Shown one piece after another: positions 9,596-17,546 of a stretch of 64,000 nucleotides of DNA (its first letter is position 1; each line of letters begins with the position of its first letter). The position numbers and the translations under genes were made by a program. The notes under the pieces are model-generated. The model did no database searches and was not told the origin of the DNA. It worked only from the letters and a program-made list of their open reading frames with translations. The stretch is from Kitasatospora mediocidica KCTC 9733 (GTDB taxonomy: Bacteria; Actinomycetota; Actinomycetes; Streptomycetales; Streptomycetaceae). The stretch covers positions 124,001-188,000 of the forward strand of contig NZ_JQLN01000004.1 in assembly GCF_000744225.1 (NCBI RefSeq), written 5' to 3'.

Positions 9596-9631
9596 GCCCG
9601 GCCCTCGGTGGAGCCTCACCGAGGGCCGGGC
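9596..9631. terminator. Bidirectional terminator hairpin
   Basis: Perfect 15-bp inverted repeat (GCCCGGCCCTCGGTG, 6-nt loop, complement) between the converging RICIN-protein and membrane-protein genes. Confidence 0.8.
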
Positions 9632-9644
9632 GCGCACCGCCCCC

Positions 9645-10301
9645 TCACGGCAGCAGGCCGGACGCGCGGACCTGCCAGGCCAGCGACGCCCCGAAACGGA
9701 GCGTGCCCAGCAACCCGACCAGGGCGAAAGCGACCCAGATCGGGATCGCCAGGATGTCCGGCCGCCCGGTGATCATCGTTGCGCCGTCCAGCCACACCCT
9801 GGTCGGACGGCCGTCCGGATACAGCTGGTCGGTGGAGCGCTGGGCGCTGAACGCGCGGCCGTCGACCGTCCAGTGGTAGGTGCAGCCGTAGGTGTAGCTG
9901 ACGTGGTCCTGATCGTCCAGCTCCCGGCCCGTGGTCCGGCACGCGGTCATGGTGGCCGAAGCGCTGGGCAGTTCGTGCCGTTGGATCCGGATGGCGTCGG
10001 CGGCCTGGGCCGTCGCGAAGACGGTGCCCAGCGCGAGGGCCAGGAACAGCACGACTGCCAGACAGGCGGAGACGTACGCGCCGGCGGAGATCTCCCGGCG
10101 CAGCGGGCCTGAGGCCCCGAGCGCCACCAACAGGGCGGCCCCGCAAGCCAGTAACCACCCGCGCCGATCACCCGGAACGTCCTGCGAACCCGCCCAGACC
10201 ACCGGCGCGGCGGCGACCGCCAGGGCGGACAGGGCCACCAGCACGGCCACGGCACACCGTCGGTGGAGGGTGCTCCACCGGACGGAAGGTTGGTGTGCCA
10301 C
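9645..10301 (-). CDS. Hypothetical membrane protein
   Basis: A 218-residue protein with about four hydrophobic segments: two near the N-terminus ([20 protein letters not shown] and LLACGAALLVALGA), one near residue 85 (YVSACLAVVLFLALALGTVF), and one at the C-terminus (ILAIPIWVAFALVGLLGTL). Between the last two lies a roughly 80-residue extracytoplasmic region with two cysteines (MTACRTTG and YGCTYHW) that could form a disulfide. The pattern YGCTYHWTVDGRAFSAQRS resembles DUF3592-like proteins, but this is not certain. The GTG at 10301 is chosen over an upstream in-frame start because the protein then begins just before the first helix. Function unknown. Confidence 0.65.
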   Translation of the reverse strand: MAHQPSVRWSTLHRRCAVAVLVALSALAVAAAPVVWAGSQDVPGDRRGWLLACGAALLVALGASGPLRREISAGAYVSACLAVVLFLALALGTVFATAQAADAIRIQRHELPSASATMTACRTTGRELDDQDHVSYTYGCTYHWTVDGRAFSAQRSTDQLYPDGRPTRVWLDGATMITGRPDILAIPIWVAFALVGLLGTLRFGASLAWQVRASGLLP

Positions 10302-10435
10302 GTTGCCCCCAGCTCGCTCCGCACATCCCCGACCGCCCCATCGTCGCGGCCGTCGCCCGCGGAGCACACCCTCCCTGCGAGTCTCTGCCGAACCGGTGAC
10401 AGAACCGCGACATCGTCACGGGCCGGCCGGCCCGC

Positions 10436-10891
10436 TCAGGGCGCGAGCGCCGGTGCCTCTCGCCTCCCGACCGGTCCTGCCGGCTGCCGCGTCGCCGGCA
10501 CGGTGCCCGACGCGGTGCCCGACGCGCCGCGCGGGTAGGCGCTCGGCGCCACGCCGACCAGCTCGGTGAAGCGGGTGCTGAAGACGCCCGGCGACGAGCA
10601 GCCGACCGCGCGGCGGACCTCGTCGACGCCGAGCTCGTCACAGCGCAACAGCAGCTCCGTCGCGCGCTCGACGCGACGTGCCGTCAGGTACGCGTAGGGC
10701 GACCTGCCGTAGGCCAGCCGGAACTGGCGGCTGAGCTGCCCGGCGGGCATCCGCGCGTCGCGGGCGAGCGCCTCGACGTCCAGCGGCCGCGCGTACTCCC
10801 GGTCGATCCGGTCGCGGACGCGGCGCAGCCGGGCGAAGTCGCTCAGCCGCTGCGCCGCGAGACGTGCACGTCCCCACGAGGGGTGACACAT
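10436..10891 (-). CDS. Short AraC-family transcriptional regulator
   Basis: A 151-residue protein consisting almost only of an AraC/XylS double helix-turn-helix: VEALARDARMPAGQLSRQFRLAYGRSP is the first helix pair, and VDEVRRAVGCSSPGVFSTRFTEL the second. There is no ligand-binding domain, so it may respond to level rather than to a ligand, or act with a partner. It lies 45 bases downstream of the VOC gene on the same strand, and the two are probably one transcript. A GGAG lies upstream of the ATG. The Ala/Pro/Arg-rich C-terminal tail is of unknown use. Confidence 0.85.
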   Translation of the reverse strand: MCHPSWGRARLAAQRLSDFARLRRVRDRIDREYARPLDVEALARDARMPAGQLSRQFRLAYGRSPYAYLTARRVERATELLLRCDELGVDEVRRAVGCSSPGVFSTRFTELVGVAPSAYPRGASGTASGTVPATRQPAGPVGRREAPALAP

Positions 10892-10936
10892 GAGGAGACT
10901 CCCTTTCGAGGGCGATGACCGCCTTGCCGGAACGGC

Positions 10937-11347
10937 TCAGCGAAGTTCCTGGATGCGGACCAGGTTGCCGGCCGGGTCGCGGAAGGCGCAGTCGCGGATG
11001 CCGTACGGCTGCTCGGTCGGCTCCTGGACGACCTCGGCGTCACCCGCCTGCACCTTCTCGAAGGTCGCGTCAAGGTCGTGGGTGGCCAGCAGGATCCAGC
11101 CGTAGGTGCCCTTGGCCATCATCTCGGCGATGGTGCGGCGTTCGTCCTCGGTGACCCCGGGGTCGACGGCCGGCGGCGCCAGCAGGATGGACGTACCGGG
11201 CTGGCCGACCGGGCCGACCGTGATCCAGCGCATCTTGCCCTGTCCGACGTCGCTGCGGACCTCGAAGCCGAGGGCGTCGCGGTAGAAGGCCACCGAGGCG
11301 TCCGGGTCGTCGTGCGGGAGGACGCTGGTGTGAATGGTGATGTCCAT
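10937..11347 (-). CDS. VOC-family (glyoxalase/bleomycin-resistance fold) protein
   Basis: A 136-residue vicinal-oxygen-chelate protein starting MDITIHTSVLPHDDPDASVAFYRDALGFEV, with the second beta-alpha-beta-beta module near ATFEKVQAGDAEVVQEP and the closing strand RDCAFRDPAGNLVRIQEL. Putative metal ligands are the His of ITIHTS and the terminal Glu of RIQEL. Members include glyoxalases, dioxygenases and drug-binding proteins, and the substrate cannot be told here. The start is supported by TAGCAT (-10, 11355-11360) exactly 7 bases upstream, which implies a leaderless mRNA. An ATG three codons upstream is less likely. The AraC gene follows in the same direction. Confidence 0.85.
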   Translation of the reverse strand: MDITIHTSVLPHDDPDASVAFYRDALGFEVRSDVGQGKMRWITVGPVGQPGTSILLAPPAVDPGVTEDERRTIAEMMAKGTYGWILLATHDLDATFEKVQAGDAEVVQEPTEQPYGIRDCAFRDPAGNLVRIQELR

Positions 11348-11427
11348 GGCGGTCATGCTAGGTGCGGCTTGGGGACGGCGCTTCTCGATTCCTGACCGAT
11401 CTGGCCGCGGTTCAGCCCTGGCGCCGT

Positions 11428-12093
11428 TCAACCCTGACGCAGTTCGCCCGCTTCGCCGAGCCAGACCAGCCGGCCGCGCTCCAGCACGTGCACCAGGGCG
11501 TCGTCCGGCGCCCAGGGCGGCAGGGTCCGGGCGGTCAGCAGGACCGCACGGCCGGCCAGCGCCCGTTCGGCCAGCAGCCGGCGCAGCCGGACCGCCACGG
11601 CGGGGGCCAGCCCGCGTTCGGGTTCGTCGAGCAGCAACAGCGCCGGGTCGGCCAGCACGGCCCGCGCGAGGGCCACCAACTGTTGTTGACCGCCAGAGAG
11701 TTCGGTGCACCGGCGGCCGAACAGGGAGCTCAGCTCCGGGAATCGGACCACCGCACGCTCGGGCGGGCCGGACAGGCCGAGCGTCTCGGCCACCGTCAGA
11801 GTCGAGAAGACCGCTCGGCGGGCCGGAACCAGCACTACCCCGAGCGCGGCCCGGCGGTGGGCGGCCAGCGCGGTGACGTCCCGCCCGGCCACGGTGACCC
11901 GGCCCTGGTACGGGCGGGCGAGGCCCGCCAGGGTCGCCAGTACGGTGGAACGCCCGGACCCGTTGCGCCCGACCAGAAAGCCGAGCCGCCCGTTCGGGCA
12001 GCGCACGTCCACCCCGTGCAGCCGCTCGACCCGTCCGTCGCGGACCCGGACGCCGCGCAGCTCGGCGGCCAGCCCGCCCGTCGCCCCGCTCAC
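11428..12093 (-). CDS. livF: Branched-chain-type ABC transporter ATPase, LivF-like, with altered Walker A
   Basis: A 221-residue LivF-type ATPase, shorter than the usual 233-240. The Walker A loop reads GRNGSGRST: the conserved lysine is replaced by arginine (codon at 11950-11952). The signature motif TELSGGQQQLVALARA and Walker B LLLLDEP are canonical. The LivF-type VPEGR and VEQN elements are changed (VPARR, TARTLP). It overlaps livG by four bases (GTGA) and ends the transcript of a Liv-type import system. Together with LivG it would leave one normal and one impaired ATP site. Identity as a LivF-type subunit is firm; the symbol reflects family only. Confidence 0.85.
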   Translation of the reverse strand: MSGATGGLAAELRGVRVRDGRVERLHGVDVRCPNGRLGFLVGRNGSGRSTVLATLAGLARPYQGRVTVAGRDVTALAAHRRAALGVVLVPARRAVFSTLTVAETLGLSGPPERAVVRFPELSSLFGRRCTELSGGQQQLVALARAVLADPALLLLDEPERGLAPAVAVRLRRLLAERALAGRAVLLTARTLPPWAPDDALVHVLERGRLVWLGEAGELRQG

Positions 12094-12848
12094 CAGAGCC
12101 GCCGGACCCGCTGGTCGGCGAGCACCCGCTCGATCGGCCCGGTGGCCACCACCCGGCCGCCGTCCAGGACGTAGGCGAGTTCGGCGAGCCGGGAGACCAG
12201 CCCGAGGTCGTGCTCGACCAGCAGGACGCCGGCCCCCTCGCGGGCCACCAGGGCCAGCACCCGGGCGACCTGGGCGACCTGGCCCGCGTCGAGGCCGACC
12301 GAGACCTCGTCCACCAGCAGCACCCGCGGTGATCCGGCCAGCGCTCTGGCCAGCTCGACCAGCCGGAGCACGCCGAGCGGCAGGTCGCCCGCCGGCCGGT
12401 GGGCGAGCGGGGTCAGGCCCAGCAGCCGCAGCGCGCCGGCCACCCGGAGCGCGGCGGCGCCCGGCGCGGTCGGCCGCCGGCGCCGCTGCTCGGCGCCGAC
12501 CAGGACGTTGTCCGCGACCGTCAACTCGGGGAAGACCGCAACCTGTTGGAAGGTCCGCGCCAGACCGAGCCGGGCCCGCCGGTGGCAGGGCGCCCGGGTG
12601 ATGTCGAGGTCGTCGAGCAGGATCCGACCGCCGTCGGGCCGGGCCAGCCCGCTGAGGCAGTCGAGCAGCACGCTCTTGCCCGCGCCGTTCGGGCCGACCA
12701 ACGCGGTGACCCGTCCGGGCCGGACCGTCAGGTCCACGCCGTCCACCACCGCCACGCCGCCGAGCCGCCGCAGCACCGCGCGCCCGGCCAGCAGCCCGGG
12801 GCGGCCCACCCCATCTCTCGTACCCGGGTCGGTCCGGTCGGTGCTCAC
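12090..12848 (-). CDS. livG: Branched-chain-type ABC transporter ATPase, LivG-like, with degenerate signature
   Basis: A 252-residue LivG-type ATPase. Walker A (GPNGAGKS), the Q-loop region (GLARTFQQVAVFPELTVADNV), the catalytic Glu (VLLVDEVSVGLD) and the switch His (LLVEHDLGLVSRLA) are kept. The ABC signature, which in LivG is normally close to LPYGQQRRLEIARAL, reads LPLGVLRLVELARAL, losing the Tyr, Gln and Arg residues. The GTG start overlaps the permease stop by four bases. The neighbours encode the fused permease and the LivF-like ATPase. Confidence 0.87.
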   Translation of the reverse strand: MSTDRTDPGTRDGVGRPGLLAGRAVLRRLGGVAVVDGVDLTVRPGRVTALVGPNGAGKSVLLDCLSGLARPDGGRILLDDLDITRAPCHRRARLGLARTFQQVAVFPELTVADNVLVGAEQRRRRPTAPGAAALRVAGALRLLGLTPLAHRPAGDLPLGVLRLVELARALAGSPRVLLVDEVSVGLDAGQVAQVARVLALVAREGAGVLLVEHDLGLVSRLAELAYVLDGGRVVATGPIERVLADQRVRRLW

Positions 12849-14692
12849 CCGGCCACCATCCGCCGGATCCCGCCCGCGAGTCCGCCGGGCAGCCACCCCG
12901 CGCCCGCCGCGAGGGCGCCCACCACCACGGCCGACATCCCCGGCACCGTCGCCGCGTCCAACCCCACCAAGGCGAACGCCGCCAACACCGCACCCACCGC
13001 ACTGTCCACCCCCGCCACCACCACGGCCGCGAACCAGAGCAGCCCCTGCACCGGGTCGAAGACCGAGGCGTCGAAGGCCTCCCCGGCCAGCGCGAGCAGC
13101 ACCCCGCCCGCACCCGCCAGGCTCGCGCCCAGCCCGAAGACCAGCAGCTTGACCCGGGGCACCGCCACCCCCGCCGCCCAGGCGCCCGCCTCGTGGTCAC
13201 GCATCGCCACCAGCGCCCGGCCCAGCCGCCCCCGCCGCACCGCCGCCACCAGCAGCGCACCCGCCCCGAGCACCGCCAACTCGGCGGCGTAGAAGGCGTG
13301 GTCGCCGCGGAGGAAGGCGGGCCGCAGCACCGTCAGACCGGCGGTGGCATAGGGCTGTTCGAAGACAAAGCGGCTCAGGCCGAGCGCCAGCGCGAAGGTC
13401 ACCAGGGCCAGCACCAGGCCGCGCCGGTGCACCACCGGGCGGCCGATCAGCAGCCCGGCCGCCGCCAGCCCGAGCACGGTGACCACCAGCGCCGCGCCCG
13501 CCGGGATCCGTCCCGACGCGAGCAGCGCGGCGGCGAGTGCGCCCAGGCCCGCGAAGGCGCCCTGGCCCAGCGAGACCAGCCCGCCGCCGCCGGTCACCAG
13601 CACCACCGAGAGCAGGATCAACGCGAGCGCGGGCACCGTCAGCACGGCCCGCACCCCGCCCGCCCGCAGCGCCAGCGGGGTGAGCAGCGCGAGCGCGCAG
13701 GCGACGGCCGCCCAGCCCCGGCCCCGGCCACCGCCGGGCGGCCGCCCGAGCTGCGGGAGCCCGCCGCCGCCCAGCAGCCCCTGGTCGGCGAAGCCCTCGA
13801 CGAATCCCCACGGCACCAGGGCGGCCACCAGCAGCGCCACCGCGAACAGGTTGGACTGCACGGCGTCCAGCAGCGGCCCCAGGGTGCCGGCCGGGTGCAG
13901 CCAGCTCAGCTCGGACTGACCGATACCCAGCGCGAGCCCGACGGCCACCGCGATCGGCAGGCTGCGCAGCCGGGCCGCCACCGCGACCGCCAGGGTCTCC
14001 ATCACCAGCAACGGCAGCCCGTACGGGTCGAGCAGCACCAGCGGTGCCAGCAGCACGCCCACCAGCCCGGCCGCGAAGGAGCCGAAGGCCCAGCCGGCCG
14101 CCGCCACCCGCCCGGCGTTCACCCCGGCCAGTTCGGCCAGCGTCGGATCCGCGGACACCGCCCTGGCCCGCACCCCGAAGCCGGTCCAGCGCCCGACCGC
14201 CCAGAGCGCCACCGCGATCACCAGCACGGCGCCGAGCTGGGCCACCGCGTCCACCCGGAGCAGGTGGCCGCCGGGCAACGTGACGGTCCGCGCCGGGACC
14301 AGCGCCGGGACGTCGGCCAGCGGTGTGGTACCCCAGATCGCCGCGACCGCGCCGATCAGCAGCACCAGGACGCCGACGCAGGCCACCACCAACTCGCCGA
14401 CAGCCGCCCGCCGCCGCTGGAGCGGTCCGAAAACGGCCAGCTGGAGCAGCATGCCGAGCCCGGGAGCCACCACCAGCAGGCAGAGCACCGCGCCCCACCC
14501 CACCGGCCAGCCCCGCACCACCACCAGCTCGCGCAGCAGATAGGCGATGAAGACGGCGATACCGCCCTGGGCCAGGTTGAGCACGCCGGTCAGCTGGTAG
14601 CAGACCACCAGCCCGACCCCGCTGAGCGCGGCCGCGGCGCCGACGGCCACGCCCGCCAGCGCGAAGTCGATCGCCAGCCCGGGGTCGGCCAT
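12845..14692 (-). CDS. Fused LivH-LivM permease of a branched-chain-type ABC importer
   Basis: A 615-residue membrane protein joining the two permeases that are usually separate. The N-terminal half is LivH-like (GVGLVVCYQLTGVLNLAQGG near residue 25; RAVSADPTLAELAGVNAGRV near 190). The C-terminal half, from about residue 325, is LivM-like (VSLGQGAFAGLGALAAALLA; LVAMRDHEAGAWAAGVAVPR; VKLLVFGLGASLAGAGGVLL). A Gly/Pro-rich linker (GGGGLPQLGRPPGGGRGRG) separates them. It imports amino acids or related acids through the cytoplasmic membrane in this family. The ATG shares its A with the stop of the upstream gene. Joined permease genes are known elsewhere but are a minority form. Confidence 0.88.
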   Translation of the reverse strand: MADPGLAIDFALAGVAVGAAAALSGVGLVVCYQLTGVLNLAQGGIAVFIAYLLRELVVVRGWPVGWGAVLCLLVVAPGLGMLLQLAVFGPLQRRRAAVGELVVACVGVLVLLIGAVAAIWGTTPLADVPALVPARTVTLPGGHLLRVDAVAQLGAVLVIAVALWAVGRWTGFGVRARAVSADPTLAELAGVNAGRVAAAGWAFGSFAAGLVGVLLAPLVLLDPYGLPLLVMETLAVAVAARLRSLPIAVAVGLALGIGQSELSWLHPAGTLGPLLDAVQSNLFAVALLVAALVPWGFVEGFADQGLLGGGGLPQLGRPPGGGRGRGWAAVACALALLTPLALRAGGVRAVLTVPALALILLSVVLVTGGGGLVSLGQGAFAGLGALAAALLASGRIPAGAALVVTVLGLAAAGLLIGRPVVHRRGLVLALVTFALALGLSRFVFEQPYATAGLTVLRPAFLRGDHAFYAAELAVLGAGALLVAAVRRGRLGRALVAMRDHEAGAWAAGVAVPRVKLLVFGLGASLAGAGGVLLALAGEAFDASVFDPVQGLLWFAAVVVAGVDSAVGAVLAAFALVGLDAATVPGMSAVVVGALAAGAGWLPGGLAGGIRRMVAG

Positions 14693-15213
14693 CAGAGCGG
14701 GCCCTGTGCGGGCAGCACGTCCGGCTCGCAGACCGGACAGGGCGCCAGCCCGCGGGCCCGGATCGCCGCGCCGTCCACCGCGGCGGCCCGCGGCTTGCCC
14801 GCCACCAGCGGGCAGTCGGGGCGGTGGCACAGGGTGCCGCCGGGGACGGCGACCAGGCCACCGCCCCACGCCGCCGACTCACCCACGACCTCGCCTCCGG
14901 CCTCCCCTGTCGCCTCTCCCCCGGCTTCGGGGGGCCACCCGTCGACGGCGCTCGGCGCATCAGGGAGCGCGGGCGTGGCCGCATCGCCCGCGCCCGGGGT
15001 GCGCAGCGCCGCCCAGACCACGCCCGCCACGATGAGTGCGGCGCCCGGCGCGGTGGCGGACGCGAGGTAGGGGAGCTGGCGGGCGGTCAGCCGCTCGCCC
15101 GAGACCGCGTACCAGCCGAGCACGCACATCGCCCCGCCCAGCAGGGCCAGCAGCCAGCCGAACGGTGCGCCGGCGAGTAGCCGGGCGCGGACCGGGCGCC
15201 CCGAGCCGTCCAT
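14692..15213 (-). CDS. Small membrane protein with a C-terminal Cys/His cluster, in the Liv operon
   Basis: A 173-residue protein with two N-terminal membrane helices (WLLALLGGAMCVLGWYAV; APGAALIVAGVVWAAL), an Ala/Gly/Glu-rich linker, and a cytoplasmic C-terminal cluster LCHRPDCPLVAGK followed 18 residues later by APCPVCEPD. The four cysteines with one His resemble the Ada-like zinc cluster (xHxxxCxx...CxxC). It is the first gene of the leftward Liv operon; its ATG follows GGAGAGG. It could be a metal-dependent regulator or assembly factor of the importer, but the function is not known. Confidence 0.6.
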   Translation of the reverse strand: MDGSGRPVRARLLAGAPFGWLLALLGGAMCVLGWYAVSGERLTARQLPYLASATAPGAALIVAGVVWAALRTPGAGDAATPALPDAPSAVDGWPPEAGGEATGEAGGEVVGESAAWGGGLVAVPGGTLCHRPDCPLVAGKPRAAAVDGAAIRARGLAPCPVCEPDVLPAQGPL

Positions 15214-15317
15214 CGCGATCCTCTCCACCCCCCGCCAGGGGCCGGCGAGACCGCCGGCCGCACCGGCCGGCGCGGCCGCCCCTCGTGTTGCGGGCGGGCG
15301 GTCGATCGGCCTTCATA

Positions 15318-15335
15318 GTGTCACCTGCGTCACAC
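15318..15335. promoter_or_regulatory. Inverted-repeat element between the divergent Liv genes
   Basis: GTGTCACCTGCGTCACAC, an imperfect palindrome (GTGT-AC/GT-ACAC) 32 bases before the lipoprotein gene and inside the only divergent intergenic space of the Liv locus. It is a candidate operator for both transcripts; no regulator gene lies beside it. Confidence 0.35.
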
Positions 15336-15367
15336 CCGGTCGCAGCGCGACACCAGGCGGAGAACCC

Positions 15368-16009
15368 ATGCGCAGCACGCCCAACGACCGACCGGCCGAC
15401 TCGGCGCGGCACTCGTCCGCAGCCCCGCGCTCCCACCCGTCCGGCCGCCTGGCGGTCCTTCGGACCGTGGCCTGCGCGCTCGGGGCCGTGCTGCTGGTGG
15501 CCTCCTGTTCGAGCAGCACGAAGAGCAGCTCCGGCAGCACCCCGACCCCCTCGGCAAGCAGCGCGTCGTCGGCGACGCCGTCCGCGGCGCCGTCCGGGTC
15601 CGCCGCGGCCTCGCCGTCCGCCACCGGCACCGCCCCGGCCGACGTGGCCGCCGCCACGGCACAGGTCACCCAGAACTGGCAGAGCTTCTTCTCGCCGTCC
15701 ACGCCGATCACCGCCAAGGCCGCGCTGTTGCAGAACGGCGCCCAACTCCAGCCACTGCTGGAGGCCTTCGCCGCCGACCCGCGGATCTCGCAGATCAGCG
15801 CGCAGGTGACGAACGTCCAGTTCAGCGACGCCAGTACGGCGATCGTCACCTACAACCTGTCGCTGCAGGGCCAGGTGGTGCAGCCCAACGCGGCCGGTCA
15901 GGCGGTACTGGAGAACGGCACCTGGAAGGTTTCGCAGAGCACGCTCTGCGCGCTGGTCGCGCAGAGCGGGAACACCGCGGCCGGCGCGGTGCCCGGGTGC
16001 AGCAGCTGA
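15368..16009 (+). CDS. Lipoprotein with MTB12-like domain
   Basis: A 213-residue secreted lipoprotein. After an arginine-containing N-terminus comes a hydrophobic stretch (VACALGAVLLVASC) with lipobox LVASC, then about 45 residues of Ser/Pro/Ala/Thr linker. The C-terminal domain of about 105 residues (VAAATAQVTQNWQSFFSPST, NVQFSDASTAIVTYNLSLQG, ENGTWKVSQSTLCALVAQ) matches the low-molecular-weight antigen MTB12-like fold of actinobacteria. It ends 13 bases inside the next gene, so it is translated together with the substrate-binding protein and may be an accessory surface subunit of the Liv importer. GGCGGAG precedes the ATG. Confidence 0.75.
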   Translation: MRSTPNDRPADSARHSSAAPRSHPSGRLAVLRTVACALGAVLLVASCSSSTKSSSGSTPTPSASSASSATPSAAPSGSAAASPSATGTAPADVAAATAQVTQNWQSFFSPSTPITAKAALLQNGAQLQPLLEAFAADPRISQISAQVTNVQFSDASTAIVTYNLSLQGQVVQPNAAGQAVLENGTWKVSQSTLCALVAQSGNTAAGAVPGCSS

Positions 16010-17361
16010 CCCCACCGCGCACCGCCAGGGTGGCCGCCGCGCTGGCGGCCACCCTGCTGGCGTTGTCCGGCTCGCTGACCGGCTGCGGCACCCGGCTGCC
16101 GGAGAGCGACTTCGCCGCGCCGGCCCCGACGGCCGCCGGAGGCAACCCGGCCGGCGACACCGGGGTGACACCGGGGCAGATCAAGATCGGCATCGTCACC
16201 TCGCTGACCAGCCCGCTCGGCACCGAGGTGCTCTCCGGCCCCCGGTACGGCGCGCTGGCGTTCTTCCAGGCGCTGAACGCGGCCGGCGGCCTGCACGGTC
16301 GGACGGTGCAGGTGGTGACCTGCGACGACTCCGGCAGTGGTCTCGGCAACCAGAGTTGCGTGCACAAGCTGATCGACCAGGACCAGGTCTTCGCCTTCGC
16401 GGCCGGCAGCGTGCTCGACTACGCGGGAGCCCCGTACGTCAACGGCAAGGCGGTGCCGGACGTCGGCGGCCAACCGCTGGGCACCCAGTACGACACGTAT
16501 CCGCACCTCTACGGGATCTACGGGAGCAACGCCCCGCGCGACGGCCGCTCGGTCGGCTGGGACGGGACGCTCTTCCTCAGCACCGAGGTCTACCGGTACT
16601 TCCGGCAGCGGCTGGGCGTGCGGCGGGCCGCGGTGGTCGCCTACAACCAGGCGGAGTCGCTGAGTTACGCGCACCAGATCGAGCAGGGCCTGACGGCCGA
16701 GGGCTACCACGTGCTGACGAAGACGGTGGACCTGGCGCTGCCCGCGTTCGCCGCGGTGGCTACCGCGATGGCCTCCGACGGCACCCAGATCGTCTTCGAC
16801 GCGATGGACACCCGGGGCAACACCGGGCTCTGCCAGGCGCTGGACGCGGCGGGGGTGCGGATCACCGCCAAGGTGACCAACGTGCAGAACTGGACCCAGA
16901 CGGTCGGCCGCGACTACGCGGCGGCGCCCGGCTGCCGCGGCGAACTGTGGGCCACCTCGTCCAGCCGCAACTACGCGGACACCCGGTACCCCGCCGTCCA
17001 GCAGTTCCGCAGTGCCATGAGCCGGTACTTCCCGGATCGCGAACCCCTGTTGTCAGCCTGGGAGTTGGAGGGCTGGGCGGGCGCGCAGTGGCTGACCGAC
17101 GCGATGGACTCGTGCGGGGCGGCGCTGACCCGGGCGTGTGTGGAGCGCTTCATGAACCGGACCCAGCCCTATGACGCGCACGGGTTGCTGATCCCCGCCG
17201 ACTTCGTCCGCGAGCCGCGCCCCAGCGGGCCGGTCCGCGCCTGCCTGAACGTGGCCCGCTGGCAGGACGTCACCCCGGCGGGTGGCCCCGGCTGGGTCAC
17301 CCAGGTGCCCGACATGGACACCAACTGCTTCGACGTGCCGCAGCTGCCCTACCGGCCCTGA
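15997..17361 (+). CDS. Branched-chain-type ABC transporter substrate-binding lipoprotein
   Basis: A 454-residue type I periplasmic-binding-fold protein with a lipobox (SLTGC). It starts at a GTG inside the previous gene. The mature part opens with DTGVTPGQIKIGIVTSLTSP, the usual opening of LivK-like receptors, followed by YGALAFFQALNAAGGLHGR and VVTCDDSGSG. It has several cysteine pairs. It is divergent from the Liv permease/ATPase genes and would deliver its ligand to them. Ligands of this family range from Leu/Ile/Val to amides and aromatic acids; the actual one is unknown. Confidence 0.88.
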   Translation: MQQLTPPRTARVAAALAATLLALSGSLTGCGTRLPESDFAAPAPTAAGGNPAGDTGVTPGQIKIGIVTSLTSPLGTEVLSGPRYGALAFFQALNAAGGLHGRTVQVVTCDDSGSGLGNQSCVHKLIDQDQVFAFAAGSVLDYAGAPYVNGKAVPDVGGQPLGTQYDTYPHLYGIYGSNAPRDGRSVGWDGTLFLSTEVYRYFRQRLGVRRAAVVAYNQAESLSYAHQIEQGLTAEGYHVLTKTVDLALPAFAAVATAMASDGTQIVFDAMDTRGNTGLCQALDAAGVRITAKVTNVQNWTQTVGRDYAAAPGCRGELWATSSSRNYADTRYPAVQQFRSAMSRYFPDREPLLSAWELEGWAGAQWLTDAMDSCGAALTRACVERFMNRTQPYDAHGLLIPADFVREPRPSGPVRACLNVARWQDVTPAGGPGWVTQVPDMDTNCFDVPQLPYRP

Positions 17362-17423
17362 GCCACCGGGAGCCGCTCTCACCCCCCAGGGGCACGCTTT
17401 CGATGATCTATTGTGTTTGGTCT

Positions 17424-17451
17424 TGTGGGGTATTGAGCGGTGCAATATCGT
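17424..17451 (+). promoter_or_regulatory. Promoter with palindrome before the alpha-galactosidase gene
   Basis: TTGTGG (17424-17429), a 16-base spacer, and TATCGT (17446-17451). The spacer is almost filled by the 17-mer TATTGAGCGGTGCAATA (17431-17447), an inverted repeat TATTG/CAATA. Its ends match the ROK-linked palindrome at 2065-2081. A repressor there would block RNA polymerase. Promoter assignment is by inspection only. Confidence 0.45.
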
Positions 17452-17546
17452 ATGGCACTGGCCGTCCCGGCCCCCCACCAGCCGTTGTCAGGACCGCCCT
17501 TCGGGTGGACACGACCCCGGCCCACCCACCCTCGGGAAGCCCCCAC

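Noticed and set aside
13193-15070. Gln/His/Arg-rich open frames opposite the fused Liv permease
   Set aside because: The opposite strand encodes regular membrane helices with Liv motifs and the frames fit together by 1-4 base overlaps.
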